Of a stretch of DNA of 10,088 nt, positions 1-7,128 are shown in pieces (position 1 is the stretch's first letter; every line of letters starts with the position of its first letter). The notes under the pieces were generated by a model, which saw only the letters and a list, made by a program, of their open reading frames with translations, was not told the DNA's origin and did not search any database. This stretch comes from an uncultured Lentisphaeria bacterium. GTDB taxonomy: Bacteria > Verrucomicrobiota > Lentisphaeria > Victivallales > Victivallaceae. The stretch is taken from assembly GCA_903821255.1 (NCBI GenBank), contig CAIJKT010000510.1, forward strand, positions 1 through 10,088, read 5' to 3'. Both the position numbers and the translations under genes were made by a program.

Positions 1-2194
1 GGGCAATTGTCTGCATCATATCTTCCTGATGAAAGATGCTATTGCCGACTATGGAAAACCACCAGAATCCGGCGCCAAAAATCAACGACTGCCCGAACCC
101 GCGTTTGAGCACCGTTAAAGACTCCTGCAAGTCAGCGGTGCGACCGAATTCATTGACCGGATACAGGTGGGTTCGCAGATCATTTTCATGCCAGAGCAAT
201 TTATTGTGAAGTAAAGCGCTTCCGTTAAATGCATTTATATTGGCACCGGGCTCGCCACCTCTGCGTTTATTGTAGTCCAGCGGCGTTGCAATGCCGTCAA
301 CATATTGGCATCTGAATACTTTACTTAGAAGTTCAAGTCCCCCCGTGTGCGCATTTGTTCCTTTACCTGAATGCAATAAAGAATATCCGGAATAAACAGT
401 CAGATTTTTCTTGAAATTTGAAGCTTCTTTCAAGGCTTTGCACGATTGTAAAATATTTTCATAGGAAATGTCGATCATATATTCGCGATAGTCCAGCACC
501 GGTCTGGCTTGAACAGGATTACGAAAGATATATTTTTCTGTTGCCACGCGGAATTCCGGAGTCGGAACTTCAGCAGCTTCAAATGTAATCAGTTGATTAT
601 TCCAGGATTTTTGAAGTTCTGCATTGCTTTTGTATTTGTTTTTCAACCAGTTTTGAAAGCTTGCCCGGGTTGCCTTGGAGTAACCTGGCATTCCACTGAC
701 GAATGACGCCGCCCAATACCATTCTCCGGCATCCCCGCCGCAAATTTTATACCCGAATATCCGGTCAGCATAATCCTGCGATTCAATATATCTGACTACA
801 TCATAAACCAGTTTTGAAGAGCATTCAATCCATATTTTTGAACCGAGCGGCCCGCAGCTATTATATGCTTTCAATTCTCTCTTGCTGTCCATTCCCGGAT
901 AGTATTTCTCCATCTCCTCCCCATATTTAGAAAAAAACCATCCGTGCGGGCGCAGATAAAATTGAACTTCCATTTTCCCTTGCGGATTGGCTGCAAGCTC
1001 CTGGCGGATAACATTGTCGATCATGGCAAAATCGTATTTCCCTTCGCCGGTCCAGAATATCGGGGGAATAAAAGCCGACCCGAAAAGTTCAATACCGGCG
1101 GCCGCAAAATCACGGATAGCCGGCAGTGCCGTATCAAGCTGGAAAGAATGATTACCATTGTTCTGATATTTGACGATATCGTTAGCATTAAATATAACCG
1201 GATATTGTTCTTTTCCGTTTATAAACAATCCGGAGACTCCGTTGCTGGGTTTTACCTGTGAGGTCGCAGTGTCATGTCCTGGCAGCGGCTGATCCGGGAT
1301 CTCCTTTTCAAAATCGGCGGTAATTTTTAGTTTATTCCTGAACTCAGGATCATATCCTTCCAGCATCCTGGTCAAGTATTCATCGCAAGGTTTTAACGCA
1401 AGCATACCGGCCGGAATAAAATTCTTCTGCGGATATTTATCTTTTTCCGCCATATAAAGCGCTTTAAGATCATCATCAGTCAATGCCTTGTCATACAGGC
1501 GCAAGTCATTAATCAACAGATTCCCTGTACGGTAGTTCAATTTTTCGTTTGGAATACGTTCCGCTCCGATATATATCGGAAAATCATTGTGTTTTAACAT
1601 TTCAGGCCTGGCGGATACCTTGTTCAATACCAATTGTCCGTTCAGATAGATTTTAATCGAACCGCGATCAAAGACAGTCGAAAACATGGTCCAGTACCCG
1701 GGAACAATTTTTTCATCTTTTCCGGCCACAACCCAGCCCGTATCTGCATGAGAAAGGCCGAGACAATAAATTCCTTTCCATTGCATCTGCCCGAGTTCAT
1801 TCTTGTAGCAGAATTCCGGCAAAGAACGATTGACTGACAGAAGAAACTGTACCGCTTCAGGATGAATCCCTTTGAACAATACAGGAGAAATGTCTCCAAA
1901 ATACCCTTTTACAAGCCAGGTATTTATGGTAAAAGTATCAGTGATTTTAGGCAAGGATTGGGCAGGAATGTAAATTTCAGCGCCAGGCGCAATTCGCAAT
2001 GCGCCTTCCTGCACTACCAGGATTTTCTGCCTGGAGATACATTTTACTTTCCCGGTATTATCCACTATTTCCGGCTTATTGCCGGCATCTTTGAAATCAA
2101 AATGCATGACCAGACCATTATTTAAATCCATGCTGAACATTTTTGCCGTAGAAAATAATACAAGCGCACAAATTACAGTCTTCCTGAAATACAT
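1..2194 (-). CDS. Secreted LamG-domain plus glycoside-hydrolase-like protein, C-terminus beyond window
   Basis: The frame is open from the ATG at 2194 to the window edge, giving 731 codons without a stop. The start follows AAAGG with a 6-nt spacer. Residues 1 to about 20 form a signal peptide (MYFRKTVICALVLFSTA). Residues about 28-246 look like a LamG/concanavalin-A-like domain: a FTINTWLV strand, the segment SIKIYLNGQLV, and the typical ending LRLYDKALTDDDLKALY. From about residue 323 (SGLFINGKEQYP) the sequence resembles a clan-A (GH42/GH5-type) barrel, with the segment WTGEGKYDFAMID. E491 (GDAGEWYW) and E670 (LLWHENDLRTH) are candidate acid/base and nucleophile; this is inference. It probably binds and cleaves a glycan outside the cytoplasm. 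It lies 52 bp after a pseudopilin gene with no clear terminator between, so co-transcription is likely. Substrate unknown. LamG is fairly sure and the catalytic family less so. Confidence 0.75.
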   Translation of the reverse strand, partial: MYFRKTVICALVLFSTAKMFSMDLNNGLVMHFDFKDAGNKPEIVDNTGKVKCISRQKILVVQEGALRIAPGAEIYIPAQSLPKITDTFTINTWLVKGYFGDISPVLFKGIHPEAVQFLLSVNRSLPEFCYKNELGQMQWKGIYCLGLSHADTGWVVAGKDEKIVPGYWTMFSTVFDRGSIKIYLNGQLVLNKVSARPEMLKHNDFPIYIGAERIPNEKLNYRTGNLLINDLRLYDKALTDDDLKALYMAEKDKYPQKNFIPAGMLALKPCDEYLTRMLEGYDPEFRNKLKITADFEKEIPDQPLPGHDTATSQVKPSNGVSGLFINGKEQYPVIFNANDIVKYQNNGNHSFQLDTALPAIRDFAAAGIELFGSAFIPPIFWTGEGKYDFAMIDNVIRQELAANPQGKMEVQFYLRPHGWFFSKYGEEMEKYYPGMDSKRELKAYNSCGPLGSKIWIECSSKLVYDVVRYIESQDYADRIFGYKICGGDAGEWYWAASFVSGMPGYSKATRASFQNWLKNKYKSNAELQKSWNNQLITFEAAEVPTPEFRVATEKYIFRNPVQARPVLDYREYMIDISYENILQSCKALKEASNFKKNLTVYSGYSLLHSGKGTNAHTGGLELLSKVFRCQYVDGIATPLDYNKRRGGEPGANINAFNGSALLHNKLLWHENDLRTHLYPVNEFGRTADLQESLTVLKRGFGQSLIFGAGFWWFSIVGNSIFHQEDMMQTIA

Positions 2195-2246
2195 TTTTCA
2201 CCTTTATTTATTGATTAACATTTAACCGAAAAGAGAAGATTTTTGA

Positions 2247-2987
2247 TTACGGAGCCAGCGATCCTCCCACATAAGTTAAAATGTAGGTTTGATATTCATA
2301 ATAGGTCTGAGTTTTTGCTGTCGCAATAGTCAAACTGTTTGCCGCGGCTGCATGACCATCGGCGAAAACGGAATTAACTGCGCCGCGTACATGGGCTGCA
2401 TAAAAAGCGCCACTGCCGGTCGTAAATATAGAAGATACATAGCTGCTGGTATAATAAAACTGGGTGAGCGTTCCACTGCTTGTTCCATTACTGCTGCGAA
2501 TGGAATCACTGACCATAATTGCTGCCGACGGGCTGGAGAAATTTTTCCCGCCCAAACTCCCCTGGTAAACCAGTACCGGTTTAGCGAATATATTCATGCT
2601 TGAGGTGGCATAACCGAGGGTTCTCATTCCATAGGTATTACTGCGGTTTATGTATGTAAAAGGGTCTGCAGATGGACAAACTATCATTTTGTTGCCTTTC
2701 AAATAACCGTTGCTCACGAGGGTCTCGCTCCACATTCTTGGCGCCATGTAATAAGGCGGGATGAAACCCCGATAATCGCCGGCGTATGTGGTCATCGTCA
2801 AGCCGATCTGTTTTAGGTTGGACAGACAGTTTATGGATTTAGCTTTTTCTCTTGCTTTATTGAGTGTCGGCAGCAACATTGATGCCAAAATTGCGATGAT
2901 GGCGATCACCACCAGGAGTTCAATGAGTGTAAAAATTCCGGAAGTTTTTTGCTTGCACGGCGCGGCCTGGTAAGTTTCAGTTTTCAT
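2247..2987 (-). CDS. Pseudopilin-like secreted protein (prepilin N-terminus, DUF1559-like), cassette 1
   Basis: This 246-aa protein has a short basic leader, then F19-T-L-I-E23 and a hydrophobic helix ending at MLLP40, followed by the amphipathic LNKAREKAK. That is the class III signal and N-terminal helix of type II secretion/type IV pilin-like proteins, processed by a prepilin peptidase and inserted in the inner membrane. C54 in CLSNLKQ and the CPS motif at C104 are typical of the DUF1559-like heads common in PVC bacteria. Near the C-terminus, H199 and D210-G211 form an H-X10-DG motif, one residue longer than the H-X9-DG form known from the family. The residue before the cleavage site is I18, not the usual Gly. 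The ATG follows GGAG with an 8-nt spacer. It leads a cassette whose next gene encodes a LamG/GH-like protein. The partner and role of this pilin are unknown. Confidence 0.9.
   Translation of the reverse strand: MKTETYQAAPCKQKTSGIFTLIELLVVIAIIAILASMLLPTLNKAREKAKSINCLSNLKQIGLTMTTYAGDYRGFIPPYYMAPRMWSETLVSNGYLKGNKMIVCPSADPFTYINRSNTYGMRTLGYATSSMNIFAKPVLVYQGSLGGKNFSSPSAAIMVSDSIRSSNGTSSGTLTQFYYTSSYVSSIFTTGSGAFYAAHVRGAVNSVFADGHAAAANSLTIATAKTQTYYEYQTYILTYVGGSLAP
2893..2934 (-). repeat. 42-nt exact repeat within the pseudopilin 5' coding region, copy 1
   Basis: These 42 nt are identical to 7757-7798 and encode part of the [13 protein letters not shown] helix. A further 25-nt identity lies just downstream in the gene, over the AREKA region. 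Identity at synonymous positions suggests recent duplication or gene conversion rather than protein-level constraint alone. Confidence 0.9.
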
Positions 2988-3044
2988 TGCTATAGCTCCT
3001 TTATGATTCGTTTTGCATCTGTTCTCATTTTTTCCTATAACTAG

Positions 3045-3073
3045 ATTATACCTGTTTAAATAATCAAAGTAAA
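3045..3073 (-). promoter_or_regulatory. Sigma70-type promoter of pseudopilin cassette 1
   Basis: Read on the minus strand, TTTACT (3073-3068) and a perfect TATAAT (3050-3045) are separated by exactly 17 bp. The predicted transcript start near 3038 gives a leader of about 50 nt that carries a GGAG ribosome site 8 nt before the ATG. The same boxes and spacing occur at 7909-7937, which strongly supports function. The -35 box matches consensus at only 4 of 6 positions, which fits a promoter needing an activator. Confidence 0.8.
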
Positions 3074-3082
3074 TAGACGAAG

Positions 3083-3128
3083 TACAGTTTTATTTGTTCA
3101 AAATACAGTATTTAATGGTAAAATTACA
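3083..3128 (-). promoter_or_regulatory. Three TGTA half-sites at 21-bp spacing, with palindrome; probable activator site, copy 1
   Basis: TACA on the plus strand (TGTA in the direction of transcription) starts at 3083, 3104 and 3125, each exactly 21 bp apart, or two helical turns. The middle copy lies inside the 13-bp palindrome AAATACAGTATTT (3101-3113). The nearest half-site ends 9 bp upstream of the -35 box. Direct half-sites about 21 bp apart are known for AraC-type activators; the family of the actual regulator here is inference. The same arrangement is found at 7947-7992. Confidence 0.65.
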
Positions 3129-3155
3129 TATTTGCCATATTCCACTGCATAATTT

Positions 3156-3167
3156 AAATAAGTCTAT
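3156..3167 (-). promoter_or_regulatory. Conserved distal upstream block, copy 1
   Basis: The 12-bp sequence AAATAAGTCTAT (plus strand) recurs at 8030-8041 upstream of the other pseudopilin gene, within weaker flanking similarity. It lies 55 bp beyond the start of the palindrome here and 65 bp beyond it in the other copy. The difference of 10 bp is about one helical turn, so both would face the same side of the DNA. It may be a second protein-binding site. Confidence 0.4.
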
Positions 3168-3285
3168 GAAACCACTGCAAAGCATAAAGTCAGCCGGACC
3201 GTCGAACTTTTGTGAGAATACACCGTATCCGGTTTGACCGTGATATCCGTCGACATTTGTAAATAAAATCCTTTTTCCTGACTGT
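3168..3285. other. Non-coding stretch between the DUF4838 stop and the cassette 1 upstream elements
   Basis: No convincing gene or U-tract terminator is seen. A minus-strand frame here encodes KFDGPAD, which resembles RFEGPAY near the C-terminus of the neighbouring DUF4838 protein and could be a tiny gene remnant or chance. The heptamer CCGTCGA occurs twice. No function can be assigned. Confidence 0.4.
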
Positions 3286-5661
3286 TTATTTCCCTTCGAC
3301 TGGAACAAACACAAATCGATCTAAAAATATCGCGTCAGTCTTGCCTTCCTGCCCGGCCAGGTATGCAGGCCCCTCGAAGCGGAGTGAAATGTAAAAATCA
3401 TACTCGCGATCCGGCTGCACGGCATCAAATTGTGAATCCAGCCTGACCTGCATTTTCCAGTTGGCCGACCATGCATACCCCTGGGGGGACAACTTTGCGC
3501 GGCCCATCTTATAGAATTTATAGCCGGCAGTATCAATCTGGCTCTTTGCGATTTTACCGCCACAGAAAGATTTCTTATTAGTCATGTCATAGTAGCCAAA
3601 GGCCAGCGGCGATTCGCCTTGCGTTTTATACATCAACGCCTTGCCGATTGCCGCCTTCGGGTCATTTACTATGGCGGAATTATTGGATTTCATGATTGCA
3701 TCAGGAATTAACTGCTTTGCATCTTTGCCGGCAAACTCCGCCGGCAAAGGAACGTCTGTGCCATACGTGCGCAAGAACATGGCAAACGATTTCAACATCT
3801 CATCTCTGAATTCAGGCTTTTGCAGGCGTTGTTGCGCAGTAGTATTGAATGTTGTTTCGTAGCGCTTTGCGGTCTCCGTTTTCTGCTGTTTCATCCAGCC
3901 TGCATCGGTGGCTGACTTGTCCCAAAGCAGCAGGGATACCCGGTCCAGGCTCATCCGGGCCTGCCGCACGCGCAGGAGCCGGGTCGGATCGTTTGTGACC
4001 GCAGCCTCGGCCCGGTCGAAAAGAGTTTGTGCATCCCTCAAAAAGACAGGCGTCAGATATGTGAATTCCGGCAGGGTCGGACTCCAGGAAATCGGAGTTT
4101 TCATATCCCGTGTTGCTTTTTCCAGGCGGTTGATGTATTCCCGGATCATCGGAGCGGCCGCGCCGTAGTATGGTTCTGTGAATGTCATAATCAACTTGTC
4201 CACATCCTGATCCGCATCCCATTCCAGTTTGGCGATCAGCCAGGATTGAAGATCGGTCAGGTGATGTGTCTCCATGACGCCAACATCCTGCTCAATGTAG
4301 TAAAAGCCATCCATATTCAGTTGTTTGTACATCCGGAAATCGTCCGCCAGATTGTGCAGATTTCCGATAGGCGCCAGACTGACCGCATAGGGATTAGGAT
4401 AATACCATGTGTCAAATTTTCGTACCTTTGTCTTCCACATCCTCAGATCATCAAGAACTTTTGCATTCGAAGGATGCTCAAGCGAGGCGGCAAAATTTTT
4501 CTTCTCAAGCGGCATGAAATCCAGTACAACGTTGTCGGGAAAGGTAAGAACGGAGGGACATTCCGTCTCGGTGTAGGCCCAGATGGACACTACGGCTTCG
4601 GGGTACTTTGCTTTGACTGTCTTCGCCAGTTCATCCACAAAATCCAGCATAGGCGCACTGACAACACCCCCTTCGCGTTTGACCCAAGCCCTGCAAGCTT
4701 CACATTCGCAATACTCCTCGCCCACGTCGCGCCGAGAAACGTTGAACACCCCTTTGCCGGCGTGTTTCTCGATATTACTCAGGAAGTTAGAGGTGAACGT
4801 TTTGCGCAGTTCCGGATTCGAGAAACAGAGCTGTCTGCTGGACACACGTTTTCCGCCGACCAGCGAAAACCACTCCGGGTGATCATTGAAAATACTCTCC
4901 ACGTCTTTAGGTTCGTGATAATGGTTTTTAGCTGGATTGATCGCTGCCGGCGGAACAATGTAGAAAAAAATGGAATGCATTTTCGGATGCGCATAGACAC
5001 GATCCACTCCGCCCCATTCTATTTCCCCGGACTGGGCGATTTTATTACGGAGCAGAAATGCGCCTTCCTTTTCGTATGGCACCATCCTCCAGAAAGTCGC
5101 ATTCAGTTCACGGTAATGAAAAGCAGGAGTCTCACGCCGGTTGATCTCAGGCAGGGTGAGAACGTTTCTCTGCGGTACATACTCGTCGCCGAAAGGATTG
5201 AACCAGATGCATCCCAAGTCACGCTCCAGCAATGAATATACCGCAAAAGCCGTTCCGCGCGGACCGCCGCCCGCCAATACCACATTGTCCCCGCAGGTGC
5301 GGATAATGAAGTCGTCCAAGCCTAAACTATTGACCTTTTCCTTGCCAAGCAGGGATTGACTCAAGCTTTTTCCGACGATAATTCTGGGAGCATCAGCAGC
5401 CTTGTCCTCAGTCACAACGGGAAATGTTGCTCCGCTGATTTTCTTAAGATATTCTGCAAGGTCGTTGACTGCCCGTACTTCCACGGGACTCGCATCCGCC
5501 GCCCTCTGAATCACATATTTGGTCTGCCCCCGTTCGGCCAGGACAAGTTTTGCCTTTCCGTCCGCCGCGGACTTCAGTTGTTTTTCCCCGGCGGCTTGCA
5601 GTACGAGGCTTCCGCATAAGCACAGCAGCAACGTCACGAACCCAATCGTCTTGTTTAGCAT
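3286..5661 (-). CDS. Secreted DUF4838-family protein, putative glycoside hydrolase
   Basis: The chosen ATG at 5661 gives 791 aa. An in-frame TTG two codons upstream (5667) would give 793 aa; a GGA-containing site sits 11 nt from the ATG. Residues 1 to about 24 form a signal peptide. The N-terminal part (VNDLAEYLKKISGATFPVV, then RIIVGKS and RGTAFAVYSLLERDLGC) resembles the alpha-glucuronidase (GH67) N-terminal fold often found before DUF4838. The central part (about 225-520) is DUF4838-like, with HPEWFSLVGGKR and the cysteine cluster C318, C320, C323 in EEYCECEACR, possibly binding metal. The C-terminal ~170 residues end in a beta-rich module (YDFYISLRFEGPAY). Members of this family are assumed to be secreted carbohydrate-active enzymes, but the reaction is unproven as far as I know. 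It follows the oxidoreductase gene by about 105 bp. GC content looks higher than in the flanking genes. Confidence 0.85.
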   Translation of the reverse strand: MLNKTIGFVTLLLCLCGSLVLQAAGEKQLKSAADGKAKLVLAERGQTKYVIQRAADASPVEVRAVNDLAEYLKKISGATFPVVTEDKAADAPRIIVGKSLSQSLLGKEKVNSLGLDDFIIRTCGDNVVLAGGGPRGTAFAVYSLLERDLGCIWFNPFGDEYVPQRNVLTLPEINRRETPAFHYRELNATFWRMVPYEKEGAFLLRNKIAQSGEIEWGGVDRVYAHPKMHSIFFYIVPPAAINPAKNHYHEPKDVESIFNDHPEWFSLVGGKRVSSRQLCFSNPELRKTFTSNFLSNIEKHAGKGVFNVSRRDVGEEYCECEACRAWVKREGGVVSAPMLDFVDELAKTVKAKYPEAVVSIWAYTETECPSVLTFPDNVVLDFMPLEKKNFAASLEHPSNAKVLDDLRMWKTKVRKFDTWYYPNPYAVSLAPIGNLHNLADDFRMYKQLNMDGFYYIEQDVGVMETHHLTDLQSWLIAKLEWDADQDVDKLIMTFTEPYYGAAAPMIREYINRLEKATRDMKTPISWSPTLPEFTYLTPVFLRDAQTLFDRAEAAVTNDPTRLLRVRQARMSLDRVSLLLWDKSATDAGWMKQQKTETAKRYETTFNTTAQQRLQKPEFRDEMLKSFAMFLRTYGTDVPLPAEFAGKDAKQLIPDAIMKSNNSAIVNDPKAAIGKALMYKTQGESPLAFGYYDMTNKKSFCGGKIAKSQIDTAGYKFYKMGRAKLSPQGYAWSANWKMQVRLDSQFDAVQPDREYDFYISLRFEGPAYLAGQEGKTDAIFLDRFVFVPVEGK

Positions 5662-5682
5662 TTTCAATCTTTTCCGTTATTT

Positions 5683-5710
5683 ATTATATTTGATAGCCGT
5701 TTTAAGTCAT
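5683..5710 (-). promoter_or_regulatory. Possible promoter of the DUF4838 gene
   Basis: Minus-strand ATGACT (5710-5705) and a perfect TATAAT (5688-5683) are 16 bp apart. The predicted leader would be only about 15 nt, yet would still contain the GGA ribosome-site core. The region is AT-rich, so a chance match is possible. It lacks the TGTA repeats of the pseudopilin promoters. Confidence 0.35.
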
Positions 5711-5766
5711 CTAAGTTCTCTATAAAGCTCTTATTCCGTATTTATACACATTACACATATTCAGAA

Positions 5767-7011
5767 TTATTTATATGCCTCCACGAATGCCGGCCGCAGA
5801 TCTTGAGGAACAATATCCTGCTCAATATCAATTTGGCGATGCTCTGCGGAAGACTTCATCGCGGCAATCCCCACCATCTCTGCGGCAAAAGCATCTTCAA
5901 CCGTAGTGAAGGGTTCGGCTTTGCCCTGGATCATATCATAGAAATGACGTCCGGCAAAAGGGCCGCCGTTATAGTGGATCCGGCCTTCATAATTGAACTT
6001 ATGTTCTTCAATGCCGGGAAGCGGCAAAAATGGTGTAGATCGGGCCACGGTTATTCTGCCATCACAGTTATAAAGTTTCTCACGCAGCGTAAGCTCAATG
6101 TAAAGCATGCCTTCAGTACCGATTATTTCATAACGTCTTGAAAAATGATTATTTACAAAAAAGCAATGCGAATAAACCCCGAAGACGTCATTGGTACATT
6201 CCACCATGCACATTTCATTGTCATAGACATCAACTGCTTTGGAGAACTGGCACAGGTCATGGCTGAGGTTAATATCATTCACTGCCGCGTTAGAACTTTT
6301 CCCGACGCTAAGCCGGTTCGAACACTTAAAATCATCACACTTGGCACAGGTCAAATCTTCAGTTTTGTCTCCGCCAAATTTCTGCAAACGACTGATTCCG
6401 GTCACTTTGCGCGGGGCTGCGCCGCAAAGATAAAACGCCACATCCAGATCATGAGTGGCTTTTTCAATCAGTTGTCCGCCCCCGCCCGCCATAGTGCGGC
6501 GATAAGTGGAAAACAATGCCCCGCCGCCATGGTACTGTACAAAATTAAAAGAACAAACTTTTCCAATGCCACCAGCGGTGATAAGTTCTTTGGCTTTCTG
6601 GATTATCGGCGCGTACCGCATCACATGATCAACCATGACCGGCGCCTTATAAGAGCGAACCAGGCGGACGATTGCGCAAATTTTGTCGAAAGAGCTTTCC
6701 AGCGGTTTTTCCAGAAGCAGCGGCAGCTTTGCAGTCATACAGGTTTTCAAGTTTTCATAATGGCAACAATTCGGGCTGGCAATAATCAGAGCGTCAAGCG
6801 TCTCCTTCTCCAGCATCTCCCTGATGTCAAGGTAGCGTCCGGGGCGTTTGCCATACCATTCGCAACCTTCTTCATAGCGACCGTCTTCAGGCTCTACAAC
6901 CGCAACGAAATTCATTTTCCCATGAGTGGCATGATGATATTCCAGCGCATGTCTTTTACCCATTTCGCCAAAGCCGATAATACCAATTTTTAATTCAGGA
7001 TTAGGAATCAT
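5767..7011 (-). CDS. Gfo/Idh/MocA-family NAD(P)-dependent oxidoreductase
   Basis: This is a 414-aa cytoplasmic protein with no signal peptide. It opens with a Rossmann nucleotide-binding fold: GFGEMG at 13-18 after KIGII, an acidic residue E40 after the second strand, and the family's EKP motif at 101-103. HDLD at 187-190 carries the conserved His/Asp pair near the active site of sugar dehydrogenases of this family. C222, C225 and C230 (CAKCDDFKC) form a cysteine cluster seen in a subset of the family. The length is normal. It likely oxidises or reduces a sugar, inositol or sugar acid released by the neighbouring enzymes; the substrate cannot be read from sequence. It lies 117 bp after the pseudopilin gene and about 105 bp before the DUF4838 gene, so it may be in one transcript with both. 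The ribosome site is weak (GAGA, about 10 nt upstream). Confidence 0.92.
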   Translation of the reverse strand: MIPNPELKIGIIGFGEMGKRHALEYHHATHGKMNFVAVVEPEDGRYEEGCEWYGKRPGRYLDIREMLEKETLDALIIASPNCCHYENLKTCMTAKLPLLLEKPLESSFDKICAIVRLVRSYKAPVMVDHVMRYAPIIQKAKELITAGGIGKVCSFNFVQYHGGGALFSTYRRTMAGGGGQLIEKATHDLDVAFYLCGAAPRKVTGISRLQKFGGDKTEDLTCAKCDDFKCSNRLSVGKSSNAAVNDINLSHDLCQFSKAVDVYDNEMCMVECTNDVFGVYSHCFFVNNHFSRRYEIIGTEGMLYIELTLREKLYNCDGRITVARSTPFLPLPGIEEHKFNYEGRIHYNGGPFAGRHFYDMIQGKAEPFTTVEDAFAAEMVGIAAMKSSAEHRQIDIEQDIVPQDLRPAFVEAYK

Positions 7012-7097
7012 TGACAGAATTCTCTCTTTTTTACTTAATGTGCAAGTCTATTTAAAGTTAATAATCCCTGATTGCAGGATTTGATTGTTCGCGTACA

Positions 7098-7121
7098 ATT
7101 ATTGAGATAATAATCAATAAT
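7098..7121. other. AT-rich 8-bp inverted repeat after pseudopilin gene 2
   Basis: ATTATTGA (7098-7105) and TCAATAAT (7114-7121) are perfect arms around an 8-nt loop, 8 nt past the pseudopilin stop. A second weak hairpin (about 7063-7081, bulged) follows. Neither has a clear U-tract on the minus strand, so they could be a leaky terminator, an mRNA 3'-end stabiliser, or chance in AT-rich DNA. Confidence 0.3.
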
Positions 7122-7128
7122 GCCAATT

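Larger units (their letters stand above)
3037..3128 (-). repeat. 92-bp conserved promoter/regulatory block, copy 1
   Basis: Aligned without gaps to 7901-7992, this block matches at 83 of 92 positions by hand count. It covers the -10 box, the -35 box and the three upstream TGTA repeats. The best-kept segments are the -10 region (24 identical positions from 3037) and 20 identical positions across the palindrome from 3101. Confidence 0.9.

Noticed and set aside
3090..3314. 74-codon minus-strand frame overlapping the end of the DUF4838 gene
   Set aside because: It runs through the conserved promoter repeats and lacks a ribosome site. At most a short piece may be a remnant.
4027..5235. Plus-strand open frame of 402 codons
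   Set aside because: It lies wholly antisense to the DUF4838 gene, has no recognisable domain and no ribosome site, and its composition reads as the complement of a real coding frame.
5662..5667. TTG start two codons upstream for the DUF4838 gene
   Set aside because: The ATG at 5661 is the more usual codon with acceptable spacing to GGA. The TTG cannot be fully excluded, but the difference is only two residues.
6145..6993. Plus-strand open frame of 282 codons
   Set aside because: Antisense to the well-supported oxidoreductase gene, with no family motif in its translation.
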